Assembly (NCBI GenBank): GCA_029983675.1
Contig: JASBYY010000002.1
Span: 1-64,000 of the forward strand
Direction: 5' to 3'
Length of the DNA: 64,000 nt
Source of the DNA: Bacteroidales bacterium
Lineage (GTDB): Bacteria > Bacteroidota > Bacteroidia > Bacteroidales > F082
Below, in pieces: positions 25,380-33,140 of this stretch (the stretch's first letter is position 1; the number at the start of each line of letters is the position of its first letter). The notes beneath the pieces were generated by a model. It worked only from the letters and a program-made list of their open reading frames with translations. It did not search any database and was not told where the DNA came from. Position numbers and translations under genes: made by a program.

Positions 25380-25958
25380 CTAAAACCGGCATGACATTCC
25401 TATGCTGTAGGTCTTTGTGAAGCATTTGCTTGTGCTGTATTCCAAGAAAACGCTTACTCTTTTATGGTTGAAAAAACTGATGCCTGCACCCGGTGAAAAA
25501 TAGGAATACCATCTGTTCTCGTTGTTTGCATTAGAGTAGATCTTCTCTGAAACATTGGAAACAAACCGGTAGTTTATGCCGCCTCTGAAAAACCCATAAA
25601 CATCCACAAATGTCGGTTTTTTGTAGAACATTCCTATGGGATGGAGTTTCAGATTCAACCCTATTCCAGTCATGTTGAGCCAAAACCCTTCGTAGCCCTT
25701 CATTGAGTACATGAAGTAGCCACCTGCCTCTAACCATGGAAACAGCTGCCGGTCATATTCCATCGTGTGCGACCAGAAATTCTTTTTCCAATGATTGTCA
25801 GTGAAATCCTGCTCATAATAGCTGTATATATGGCTATAGCCCAACGAATAAGCCACCTTGTTTACGTTGATTTTATCAGCTTGTAGAGAGGCTTCCTGGG
25901 CCTGTATATCTGATAAGCCAATACAGACAAGCAGTAAAATAAAAATGCAATTTCTCAT
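25380..25958 (-). CDS. Small outer-membrane barrel protein, module copy A
   Basis: A 192-residue protein with a signal peptide (FILLLVCIGLSDIQAQ) and alternating beta-strands ending SIGMSCRF. It is a diverged paralogue of the product of 27039-27623: compare PWLEAGGYFMYS with NWLEAGAYIDGK, and PTFVDVYGFFRGG with PSFYYADLYGIGRLG. Its start codon overlaps the stop of the lipoprotein gene upstream (ATGA), so the two are translationally coupled. An eight-strand porin-like barrel is likely. The family is not one I recognise. Confidence 0.65.
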   Translation of the reverse strand: MRNCIFILLLVCIGLSDIQAQEASLQADKINVNKVAYSLGYSHIYSYYEQDFTDNHWKKNFWSHTMEYDRQLFPWLEAGGYFMYSMKGYEGFWLNMTGIGLNLKLHPIGMFYKKPTFVDVYGFFRGGINYRFVSNVSEKIYSNANNENRWYSYFSPGAGISFFNHKRVSVFLEYSTSKCFTKTYSIGMSCRF

Positions 25959-26941
25959 AAATTAGGACAGACTATGGTACAAGAAGGCGTGTCTGGAGTT
26001 TTTGCCCATCCATTAAAACTAACAAATTGCAGATCATTCATATACGCACCTACTGGCAGATAAACATTTAATAAAAAACCATCAATACAACTAGATCCTG
26101 TACCGTTTACATCTGATGCTGAATTGCCTCCATAAACCCAAGGACTATTATAAGCTAAACTATCCTTGTACTTCCAATTTACAGAAAAATTATATGATAT
26201 CGTTCTGGAACAATAATACCATATTCCAGCAATACGATGGTAAGGACGCAAACGATAGCTACAACAATAATTATTTAAAACACCCGTAGGACCAATATAA
26301 AACCGAACATATAACCTGTTATTTGATTTTGTAGTCCTAAAAACTGCTTCTCTAATATCACAATTACATGAATACTCCCTTGATAAAATATCGTTATTGG
26401 AGGAATAATAATCAAAATTAGTATCAAAAACATCTTCTTCAAGATGCAAAAGTCCATCTACATCATTCTTAGAAGCTTTAACTATGTAATTTTCAAACAC
26501 TTTAATAACAGTATCATTGATAGCAAATAGATTCTCCTCATTCATATAAAAAGAATAAGGCGTATCCTCAAAATACGACTTCAAATACTCCTCTCCATCA
26601 TTATCAATAAAAATATAAAAATAATCTGGATTTTCTTTCACAAAATTGTAGATGTCTTCATCCGATTCAATTCCCCTTGCTTCAAATGCTTCAAACAACT
26701 CGTTGCACTTGGTGGCATACGATTTGAAGCCCTGTTGTTGCTCCCATTCGCGGCGTTCGGCTTCGCTCATGGCGAGCACTTTTTGCTGCGCTTCGGCAAA
26801 TTCTTCCGGAGAATTGAAACACAACATGCCGGAGGCTGCTTGTGTTGCAGCTAACTCCGCTGTCTTTTCTTTCTTGCATCCCGGAAAAAGGACAATTGTT
26901 GCCAGCATCATGGCGAATAATGTAATGTTTTTTCTTGGCAT
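25955..26941 (-). CDS. Lipoprotein of the duplicated module, copy A
   Basis: A 328-residue lipoprotein with lipobox LFPGC (Cys22). The first 110 or so residues (through SGMLCFNSPEEFAEAQQKVL and NFVKENPDYFYI) are nearly identical to the product of 27649-28692. The middle differs strongly (here YSFYMNEENLFAIND, a stretch with several Cys: CNCDIRE, YCCSYR), and the C-terminal part is again related (PYHRIAGIWYYCSRTISYN and GWAKTPDTPS). The middle of the gene is AT-richer than its ends. Together this suggests a conserved export/anchor part and a variable surface-exposed core. Family not recognised. The barrel gene follows with an overlap. Confidence 0.7.
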   Translation of the reverse strand: MPRKNITLFAMMLATIVLFPGCKKEKTAELAATQAASGMLCFNSPEEFAEAQQKVLAMSEAERREWEQQQGFKSYATKCNELFEAFEARGIESDEDIYNFVKENPDYFYIFIDNDGEEYLKSYFEDTPYSFYMNEENLFAINDTVIKVFENYIVKASKNDVDGLLHLEEDVFDTNFDYYSSNNDILSREYSCNCDIREAVFRTTKSNNRLYVRFYIGPTGVLNNYCCSYRLRPYHRIAGIWYYCSRTISYNFSVNWKYKDSLAYNSPWVYGGNSASDVNGTGSSCIDGFLLNVYLPVGAYMNDLQFVSFNGWAKTPDTPSCTIVCPNL

Positions 26942-27001
26942 AAAATGATTAATAAATAATTAAATAAAACAATGTGATTTTTCACTCTGAATTTGAGACC
27001 G

Positions 27002-27009
27002 CAAAGATA
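27002..27009 (-). promoter_or_regulatory. Promoter of module copy A
   Basis: TATCTTTG on the minus strand. About 90 bases of this upstream region are shared with the region before copy B, including the inverted repeat AGTAC-TTTTCC-GTACT right next to the -7 box (27008-27023), a candidate operator. Confidence 0.6.
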
Positions 27010-27038
27010 GTACTTTTCCGTACTTCCGCACTTTTCTG

Positions 27039-27623
27039 CTATTGTCTTGTGTTCCGCCACTTCTTGGGTCCGCCGAAGCGGATTTGGATGCCGAAGCTGT
27101 GGTTCAGCATTTTGTTGGCATAGAATGGGAAGCAGTTCAGCTCGTAGCAGAAACCGAAGTGGCGCGAAAAGTTTACAGCAGCTCCTATGCCCAAAGAATG
27201 GTAAAAAGAACTCCAGTTTTTTGCCTCGACATCCCCTTCTGAAGAAGAATAGTTGGGAAGATGATGTGTACTTACCCCAAGCCTTCCTATGCCATACAAG
27301 TCGGCATAATAAAAAGACGGATCGGCTAAGAGGGCAAACAGGTGCGCTTTAGCTTCAATTGCATAATTAATGCCGTAATAGCCGCTTCTTTCAAGAATTT
27401 TTCCATCAATATAGGCTCCGGCTTCAAGCCAATTGTTGAACCCATAAAGTGTTTCAAATGAAAGGCCAACAGGAGAATGAGAACCGGAATATTTGACGTA
27501 TTTTGCACTGATGCAGAACTGGTTGTTGATGTAGGGAAGGCTTTTCGGGTCTTCGTTCTGTGCATGTGCCGCCACGATGGGGAGCAACATGGCAATAACG
27601 AGGGTGAATTTGTGTTTGCGCAT
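27039..27623 (-). CDS. Small outer-membrane barrel protein, module copy B
   Basis: A 194-residue protein with a signal peptide (LVIAMLLPIVAAHAQ) and a porin-like series of amphipathic strands (LSFETLYGFNNWLEAGAY, YYADLYGIGRLGVS, FYHSLGIGAAVNFSRHFGF). It ends in SFGIQIRFGG plus a short basic tail (PKKWRNTRQ). It is a paralogue of 25380-25958. The lipoprotein gene of copy B ends 25 bases upstream. Function unknown; the constant pairing suggests that barrel and lipoprotein work as one outer membrane complex. Confidence 0.65.
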   Translation of the reverse strand: MRKHKFTLVIAMLLPIVAAHAQNEDPKSLPYINNQFCISAKYVKYSGSHSPVGLSFETLYGFNNWLEAGAYIDGKILERSGYYGINYAIEAKAHLFALLADPSFYYADLYGIGRLGVSTHHLPNYSSSEGDVEAKNWSSFYHSLGIGAAVNFSRHFGFCYELNCFPFYANKMLNHSFGIQIRFGGPKKWRNTRQ

Positions 27624-27648
27624 AGGAGTAACTGGTTCTTAGATATTG

Positions 27649-28692
27649 TTATCTTTCTATTTTCATATCGATTTGCGGAGTGTCGGGAGTCTTTGCCCAG
27701 CCTTTTAGTTTTGTAAAGACAAAACTATTATCTCCCGGAATAAAAAAGTTCCAATATATTTGAGAAGAGAATCCATGAACGCCGTCTCCTGGATGTTGTC
27801 TATGATATGATTGTTCTTCTCCATTTATTTTATATGCAATATCGACATTATAAGTAATGGTTCTTTGGCACCAATACCAAATACCTGAAACCCTATGATA
27901 CGGTCTATCCATTACCCACACTTCATCTTGAACAAGGGGAGGAATGTTAGGATTGTTAGGATCTGGATCATAGGTCATATCTTCAATAAATTCAGCTCTA
28001 ATAACGTTTCTGTTCCCCATCCTCCAATTGGATCGTTGTGCAATGTAACGGATAAATTGCGGCTGATCAACGTCTAACCAAAACTTATTTTTATCTCGTG
28101 TGTTTTCTTCTTGAGTAACAGATGAAAATATCACTGACCTTTTAATGGGAAGGCAAGATAATTCTGAATATGAAATGGCATCTTGATAATGGTTTAAGGT
28201 GAGAAGCAGATTCAATTGTTCCGCATTGGCAGTAACAATACCTTCATCAAAGATCTTCCAATAGCTGTTGCTAACTTGGAGCAGCTGCATCTCATTAGCA
28301 AAATTGTAATAAGGAGACCCTTCCAAATAAGAAGCCAGATACTCTTCCCCGTCTTCAACATGTATATAAAAATAATCCGGATTCTCTTTTACAAAATTGC
28401 AGATGTCCTCATCCGATTCAATTCCCCTTGCTTCTAACTCTTCAAATAACTCATAACACTTGGTGGCATACGATTTGAAGCCCTGTTGTCGCTCCCATTC
28501 GCGGCGCTCGGTTTCGCTCATGGCGAGAACTTTTTGTTGTGTTTCGGCAAAGTCTTCCGGAGAATTGAAACATAACATGCCGGAGGCTGCTTGTGTTGCA
28601 GCTAACTCCGCTGTCTTTTCTTTCTTGCATCCCGGAAAAAGGATAATTGTTGCCATCAGCATGGCGAATAATGTAATGTTTTTTCTTGACAT
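27649..28692 (-). CDS. Lipoprotein of the duplicated module, copy B
   Basis: A 347-residue lipoprotein with lipobox LFPGC (Cys22). Residues 1-110 are almost the same as in copy A; the core (about 115-270) is different, with ILLTLNHYQDAISYSELSCLPI-like segments and no Cys cluster. The last part again has PYHRVSGIWYWCQRTITYN and GWAKTPDTPQ. The segment of identity extends into the promoter region, so the duplication is young relative to the divergence of the core, or the core was exchanged. I recognise no family. Confidence 0.7.
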   Translation of the reverse strand: MSRKNITLFAMLMATIILFPGCKKEKTAELAATQAASGMLCFNSPEDFAETQQKVLAMSETERREWERQQGFKSYATKCYELFEELEARGIESDEDICNFVKENPDYFYIHVEDGEEYLASYLEGSPYYNFANEMQLLQVSNSYWKIFDEGIVTANAEQLNLLLTLNHYQDAISYSELSCLPIKRSVIFSSVTQEENTRDKNKFWLDVDQPQFIRYIAQRSNWRMGNRNVIRAEFIEDMTYDPDPNNPNIPPLVQDEVWVMDRPYHRVSGIWYWCQRTITYNVDIAYKINGEEQSYHRQHPGDGVHGFSSQIYWNFFIPGDNSFVFTKLKGWAKTPDTPQIDMKIER

Positions 28693-28764
28693 AAAATGAT
28701 AATTTGATGATTAATAAATAATTAAATAAAACATGATGTGATTTCTCACTTCGATTTCGAACCG

Positions 28765-28772
28765 CAAAGATA
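28765..28772 (-). promoter_or_regulatory. Promoter of module copy B
   Basis: TATCTTTG on the minus strand, next to AGTAC-TTTTCT-GTACT, the same arrangement as at 27002-27023. Confidence 0.6.
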
Positions 28773-28790
28773 GTACTTTTCTGTACTTAC

Positions 28791-28861
28791 GCACGCAGAA
28801 TAGGCTTCGCTCTTTGTCGTAGAACAAATTTCCCATATTTCTGCGGATTCTTCGTGATGCA
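28791..28861 (+). repeat. MITE-like dispersed repeat, copy B
   Basis: Shares GCACGCAGAA, GGCTTCGCT(C)TTTGTCGTAGAA, TTTCTGCGGATTCT and TGATGCA with 21696-21792 in the same order, lacking the inner half of the left arm. It ends 8 bases before the stop codon of the MBL hydrolase gene. Confidence 0.65.
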
Positions 28862-28869
28862 CCCCGCTC

Positions 28870-29514
28870 TCACACCGCCACAAATGGATTGAAGTCTTTC
28901 TCCTCTCCTATCGTGGTCGGTTCACCGTGTCCGGAAAGCACCACGGTATCGGCGGGTAGCGTGAACAGCTTTCGGCGGATGCTGTCGCGAAGGGTGTCGA
29001 AATCGCCACCCAAAAAGTCGGTGCGACCTATGCTGCGGCAAAACAAGGCGTCGCCGGTAAAGACCACGCCTTCCGCCTCGGCATAGTAACTTAAACTGCC
29101 CTCGGCATGTCCCGGCGTAGCAATCGCCTCAAGAAAACCACGCCCTACTGCCACGGCTTCGTGCTCTTCGATCTCGCGGTCAGGCATGGGGAGCTTGGCA
29201 ACCCCGCCAAAACCGAACATGGCAGCCTGATGGTCAGCCGTTTGAATATAGCCTCGTGCATCACGATGTGCGATGATTTCCGCCCCGTATTTTTCTTTCA
29301 ACACCGCCATACCCGCCACATGGTCAATATGTCCGTGGGTCACGAAAATGGTCTTGAGTGTCAATTTGTTCTCATCGAAAAAGTCATACAACTGCTGCGC
29401 TTCGTACGCATTGCTGTTACCCGGATCGACAACGGCACACTCGCCCGTTTCGTCATACACCACGTAAGTATTCTCGCCAAAGGCGTTAAAGCAGAAACAT
29501 TTCGTTTTCAGCAT
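28870..29514 (-). CDS. MBL-fold metallo-hydrolase (glyoxalase II/YcbL-like)
   Basis: A 214-residue cytoplasmic enzyme with the metallo-beta-lactamase fold: THGHIDHVAG (metal ligands of the HxHxDH motif), TPGHAEGS, FTGDALF and LSGHGEPTTIG. The family (hydroxyacylglutathione-hydrolase-like) cleaves thioesters such as S-lactoylglutathione or related metabolites; since Bacteroidota usually lack glutathione, the true substrate is open. Start set at 29514 (MLKTKCFCFNAFGENTYV), the usual family start. Confidence 0.88.
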   Translation of the reverse strand: MLKTKCFCFNAFGENTYVVYDETGECAVVDPGNSNAYEAQQLYDFFDENKLTLKTIFVTHGHIDHVAGMAVLKEKYGAEIIAHRDARGYIQTADHQAAMFGFGGVAKLPMPDREIEEHEAVAVGRGFLEAIATPGHAEGSLSYYAEAEGVVFTGDALFCRSIGRTDFLGGDFDTLRDSIRRKLFTLPADTVVLSGHGEPTTIGEEKDFNPFVAV

Positions 29515-29532
29515 AAGTCTTGCAATTTGGGG

Positions 29533-29540
29533 CAAAGATA
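29533..29540 (-). promoter_or_regulatory. Promoter of the MBL hydrolase gene
   Basis: TATCTTTG on the minus strand, 19 bases before the start codon. Confidence 0.55.
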
Positions 29541-29630
29541 CGTGTTTTTTCAGCAGGGAAACGAAAGGGGAAAAAAGAAGTGAAGGTTGCCAACGACTGT
29601 CAAGAAGGGATCGTGTTTTCCAAAAATCAC

Positions 29631-29638
29631 TACTTTTG
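29631..29638 (+). promoter_or_regulatory. Promoter of the TolB/barrel fusion gene
   Basis: TACTTTTG, 25 bases before the start codon; matches TAnnTTTG exactly. Confidence 0.6.
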
Positions 29639-29662
29639 TCGGGTCATTTCTAAAGTTCCGAT

Positions 29663-32600
29663 ATGTCGAAGCATCAACACGGTTGCCGTTGCTCTGCAAA
29701 AGGGTTGCGCCTGATTACGGCGATGCTCCTGTTTGTGTCCGCCTTGTCCTGTCATGCGCAGTTTTACAACGGCATGAACATGGACTTCGGGAAAAACCGC
29801 GTGCAGTGGGGCGTATTCAGTTGGTCATACTACCGCACCGACAACTTCGACATTTATTTCTACCAAGGCGGCGATGAGCTGGCCCGCTATGCCCAACGGT
29901 ACGCCGACACGCAGATTCCGCTGTTGAAACGCAAGACAGGAAGCCATTTCAAGAAGAAAATCCAATTCATCCTTTTCAACAGCCTTTCCGACCTCAAGCA
30001 GAGCAACATCGACAGCGAAGAAGAGGCTTGGAACAACATTGGCGGCGTTACCAAGATTAGCGGCACAAAAGCCATCCTCTACTTCGACGGCGACTATGTA
30101 CATTTCGAAAACCAAATACGCTCTGCCATTGCCTCGCTGCTCCTGCGCCACCTGCTGAACGGCACTTCCATAGGCTCACAAATCAAAAGCTCCTACCGCT
30201 ACGATGTGCCCGAGTGGTTTCAGAACGGTCTTTGCGCCTTTATTGCCGATGACTGGGACGGTTACAAGGAAAACCGGCTGCAAAACGGAATTGTTTCAGG
30301 CGACTATCGAAAAATCAACCAGTTGAAAGGTGAAGATGCCGGCATTGCAGGATGTTCTTTCTGGAACTTTATCGAACAAAACCATGGCGCAAGAGCCGTC
30401 GGCGATGTGCTTTCACTCACCGAGAACACACAAAATGTGAAAAAAGCCTTGCGTATCGTCACCGGCGAAAACTACAAGCAGCTCACCCGACAATGGTATG
30501 CCTCCGTTCTGCAACGCTACGAACATCTGCCCCAGCAAGTCCCATCGGAACAAATGAGGCTGAAATACAGGAAATACCGCACTTTCACTCAACCGGCAAT
30601 CAGTCCCGACGGGAAGCGTATCGCCTATGTCAGCAACGATGAAGGCAAGATTGGCATTTGGATTGAGGAAATGGCGACCGGCAGCCGCAAACGGCTCTAT
30701 AAAAACGGTTTTCACTCCGACAAATTCATCGACACCTCCTATCCCCTCCTTGCCTGGCATCCGCGCGGCGACATTCTCTCGTTCATCGTCGAAGAAGAAG
30801 GCAAGGTGCTGCTCTGCCACCTCGATATTGAAAGCGGCAAGGTAGGAAAGACCTATCTTTTTGAATTTCAAAAGGTAACTTCTTTTTCCTACGCCCATCA
30901 CGAGCGTAAAATCGTGCTTTCCGCATCCCGACGCGGCAAACCCGACATTTATGTTTACAATCTGTTTTCCAACACTTGGGAACAAATCACCGATGACTAC
31001 CACACCGACCTGACACCTGTTTTCTCGGCTGACGACAAACACATCATTTTCAGCTCAAACCGGGAAAACGACAGCCTGACGCCCACACCGCAACCCATCA
31101 CGCAAGGCAAGCAGTTTGACCTTTTCGCCTACGACTATGCCGCCAAACGCCCCGTACTGCAAAATCTCACGCGGCAAAAACTGTCGAACAATACGCAGCC
31201 CACGGTTTTTGCCGACGGCAGCCTGCTTTATCTGAACGACAGCAGCGGCTACTACAACCTTTACGAAGTCCGTTTCGACAGCGCCATCCACTTTATCGAC
31301 ACCACGGTGCACTACCGTTATTTCACCCATACCCGACCCGTCACCCGCTTCACATCGAGCATCCTCGCCTATTCCTACCAGCCCAAAGAACAGCGTATTG
31401 CCGCGCTCTTGCGCCACAAGTCGGGAGAACGCCTCTATCTTGTCAACCGAAATGAAAGCGCCGCTGCCGACAACCTTCCCTTCAACCCGTTTGCCCAACA
31501 ACGGCTTCAAAAAATGGTGGAACAGCAACGTCAGGACAGCTTGGCAAAAACCAGCCCTCATCGCTTCAAGGCAAGCTACCGTTTTGTTCCTCAAAAAAAT
31601 CCGATTTCAGAGGACGACAATATTTTGAATGTCAATCCGATACAAAACAGCGACAGCCATCATCCGGCAAAAGACAGCCTGCTGCGCAAGCACAACTATT
31701 ATGTAGAGCTGTTCACCAACAAACTCATCAGCCAGATAGACTTCACGAGCCTCAACTACAGCTACCAGCCGTTTACCGGCGGTCATGCCCCTATCTATCT
31801 GAACAAAGGCCTCAACGTATTTCTCGGCACTACGCTGACCGACCTCATGGAAGACCACCGCATCGACATCGGCGTAAAACTGAACACCTCACTCGTCAAC
31901 AACGAATACATCATCCGTTATAGCGACCTGAGCCGACGTTTGGACAAGTCGCTCACCCTGCACCGTTTTGTCACGGACAACAACAACGGCAGCCGCGGCT
32001 ATTACCGCACTTTCAGCGACGAAGCCTTCTTCTCATTGAGTTATCCGTTCAGCGAAATCTTATGTGTCAGAGGCACCATGAGCTATCGAAACGACGAGCG
32101 TGTGCGGCTCGCCGTTGACGACCAGAGTTTAAGCGAGAAAAACCGCATGGAAAACTGGATAGGCTTTCGGGGCGAGTTGGTTTACGACAACACCTTGCGC
32201 ATCGAGACCAACCTTTACACCGGTGCCCGCGGCAAAATCTTCGCCGAATACCATCAGATGGCTGCTTCGGATACCCGTAACTTCATCGTGTGCGGCTTCG
32301 ACTACAGGCATTATACGCGCATTCACCGCAATTTCATCTGGGCGAATAGGGTTGCCGGCAGCACTTCGTTCGGGCAACGTCGCCTCATCTATTACATGGG
32401 GGGCGTTGACAACTGGATTTTTGCCCAGTTCGACCCGAGGACACCCGTTGATCTATCGCAAAACTACGCCTATCAAACCCTCGCCACCAACCTGCGCGGA
32501 TTCAAGCAGAACATCCGCAACGGCAACAGCTTTGTCGTATTCAACAGCGAGCTGCGTTTCCCCATATTCAGCTATTTCGCCCAACAGCCCCTCAACTGGG

Positions 32601-32887
32601 ACTTTGTCAAAAACCTGCAAATCGTTGCCTTCGGCGATGCCGGAACCGCATGGACAGGCTGGAACCCTTATGATTTGAACAACTCGCTTTACACCACCCA
32701 CTATTCCGACGGCAACCTCAACATCAGTGTCACCGAACAAAAAAATCCGTTTGTAGGGGGCATCGGCATGGGATTACGCACCACCATCCTCGGCTATTTC
32801 ATACGAGGCGACATGGCTTGGGGCATCGAGGACGGACACATCAGCAAAAAGCCCCAATACTACCTTTCCTTTAATCTTGACTTCTAA
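29663..32887 (+). CDS. Giant outer-membrane protein: inactive peptidase-like domain, TolB-type propeller and BamA-like barrel
   Basis: A 1,074-residue protein with an N-terminal signal peptide (ITAMLLFVSALSCHAQ). Residues about 40-290 resemble the peptidase MA-like/gluzincin fold: VPEWFQNGLCAFIADDW mirrors the PxWxxEGlAxy element, but the catalytic HExxH is missing, so it is probably inactive. Residues about 300-520 are TolB/WD40-like blades (AISPDGKRIAYVSNDEGKIGIW, PVFSADDKHIIFSSNREND). The C-terminal part (about 690-1074) is a surface-antigen (BamA/TamA-like) barrel ending YYLSFNLDF. This makes a periplasmic propeller fused to its own barrel. It may move or fold a partner at the outer membrane. 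Monocistronic. Confidence 0.75.
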   Translation: MSKHQHGCRCSAKGLRLITAMLLFVSALSCHAQFYNGMNMDFGKNRVQWGVFSWSYYRTDNFDIYFYQGGDELARYAQRYADTQIPLLKRKTGSHFKKKIQFILFNSLSDLKQSNIDSEEEAWNNIGGVTKISGTKAILYFDGDYVHFENQIRSAIASLLLRHLLNGTSIGSQIKSSYRYDVPEWFQNGLCAFIADDWDGYKENRLQNGIVSGDYRKINQLKGEDAGIAGCSFWNFIEQNHGARAVGDVLSLTENTQNVKKALRIVTGENYKQLTRQWYASVLQRYEHLPQQVPSEQMRLKYRKYRTFTQPAISPDGKRIAYVSNDEGKIGIWIEEMATGSRKRLYKNGFHSDKFIDTSYPLLAWHPRGDILSFIVEEEGKVLLCHLDIESGKVGKTYLFEFQKVTSFSYAHHERKIVLSASRRGKPDIYVYNLFSNTWEQITDDYHTDLTPVFSADDKHIIFSSNRENDSLTPTPQPITQGKQFDLFAYDYAAKRPVLQNLTRQKLSNNTQPTVFADGSLLYLNDSSGYYNLYEVRFDSAIHFIDTTVHYRYFTHTRPVTRFTSSILAYSYQPKEQRIAALLRHKSGERLYLVNRNESAAADNLPFNPFAQQRLQKMVEQQRQDSLAKTSPHRFKASYRFVPQKNPISEDDNILNVNPIQNSDSHHPAKDSLLRKHNYYVELFTNKLISQIDFTSLNYSYQPFTGGHAPIYLNKGLNVFLGTTLTDLMEDHRIDIGVKLNTSLVNNEYIIRYSDLSRRLDKSLTLHRFVTDNNNGSRGYYRTFSDEAFFSLSYPFSEILCVRGTMSYRNDERVRLAVDDQSLSEKNRMENWIGFRGELVYDNTLRIETNLYTGARGKIFAEYHQMAASDTRNFIVCGFDYRHYTRIHRNFIWANRVAGSTSFGQRRLIYYMGGVDNWIFAQFDPRTPVDLSQNYAYQTLATNLRGFKQNIRNGNSFVVFNSELRFPIFSYFAQQPLNWDFVKNLQIVAFGDAGTAWTGWNPYDLNNSLYTTHYSDGNLNISVTEQKNPFVGGIGMGLRTTILGYFIRGDMAWGIEDGHISKKPQYYLSFNLDF

Positions 32888-32992
32888 TGCCTTTTATGAA
32901 AATTGTCACAACAGCCGCCGTGCCAAAATGACGTTTTTCTTGTCCGAATGGGCAAAATCCCTCTCATTGCATTGACCTTCAAAGTCAAAGAA

Positions 32993-33017
32993 TTTATCAA
33001 CAAACAATGTTGATAAA
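32993..33017. promoter_or_regulatory. Perfect 10-base inverted repeat upstream of nrdJ
   Basis: TTTATCAACA - AACAA - TGTTGATAAA in the 253-base leader of the ribonucleotide reductase gene. Each arm contains TTATCAACA, one base from the DnaA box TTATCCACA. It could be an operator or a DnaA target; it is not the NrdR box. No cobalamin riboswitch (B12 box) was seen in this leader although the enzyme needs adenosylcobalamin. Confidence 0.55.
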
Positions 33018-33140
33018 TATAAGCTTAGAATTTGAAAATTATAGCCCTTCAATTGGTCTCAAATATCTAATTTAGCCTCCGTAAAACGGGGATCAAAAAC
33101 CTACCCTGAAAATTTATCCAACTGATTAAACATCAATGAT

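Noticed and set aside
32888-33140. Cobalamin riboswitch expected before the B12-dependent reductase
   Set aside because: No B12 box (GCCACTG-like) or matching stem arrangement found in the leader; only the inverted repeat at 32993-33017.
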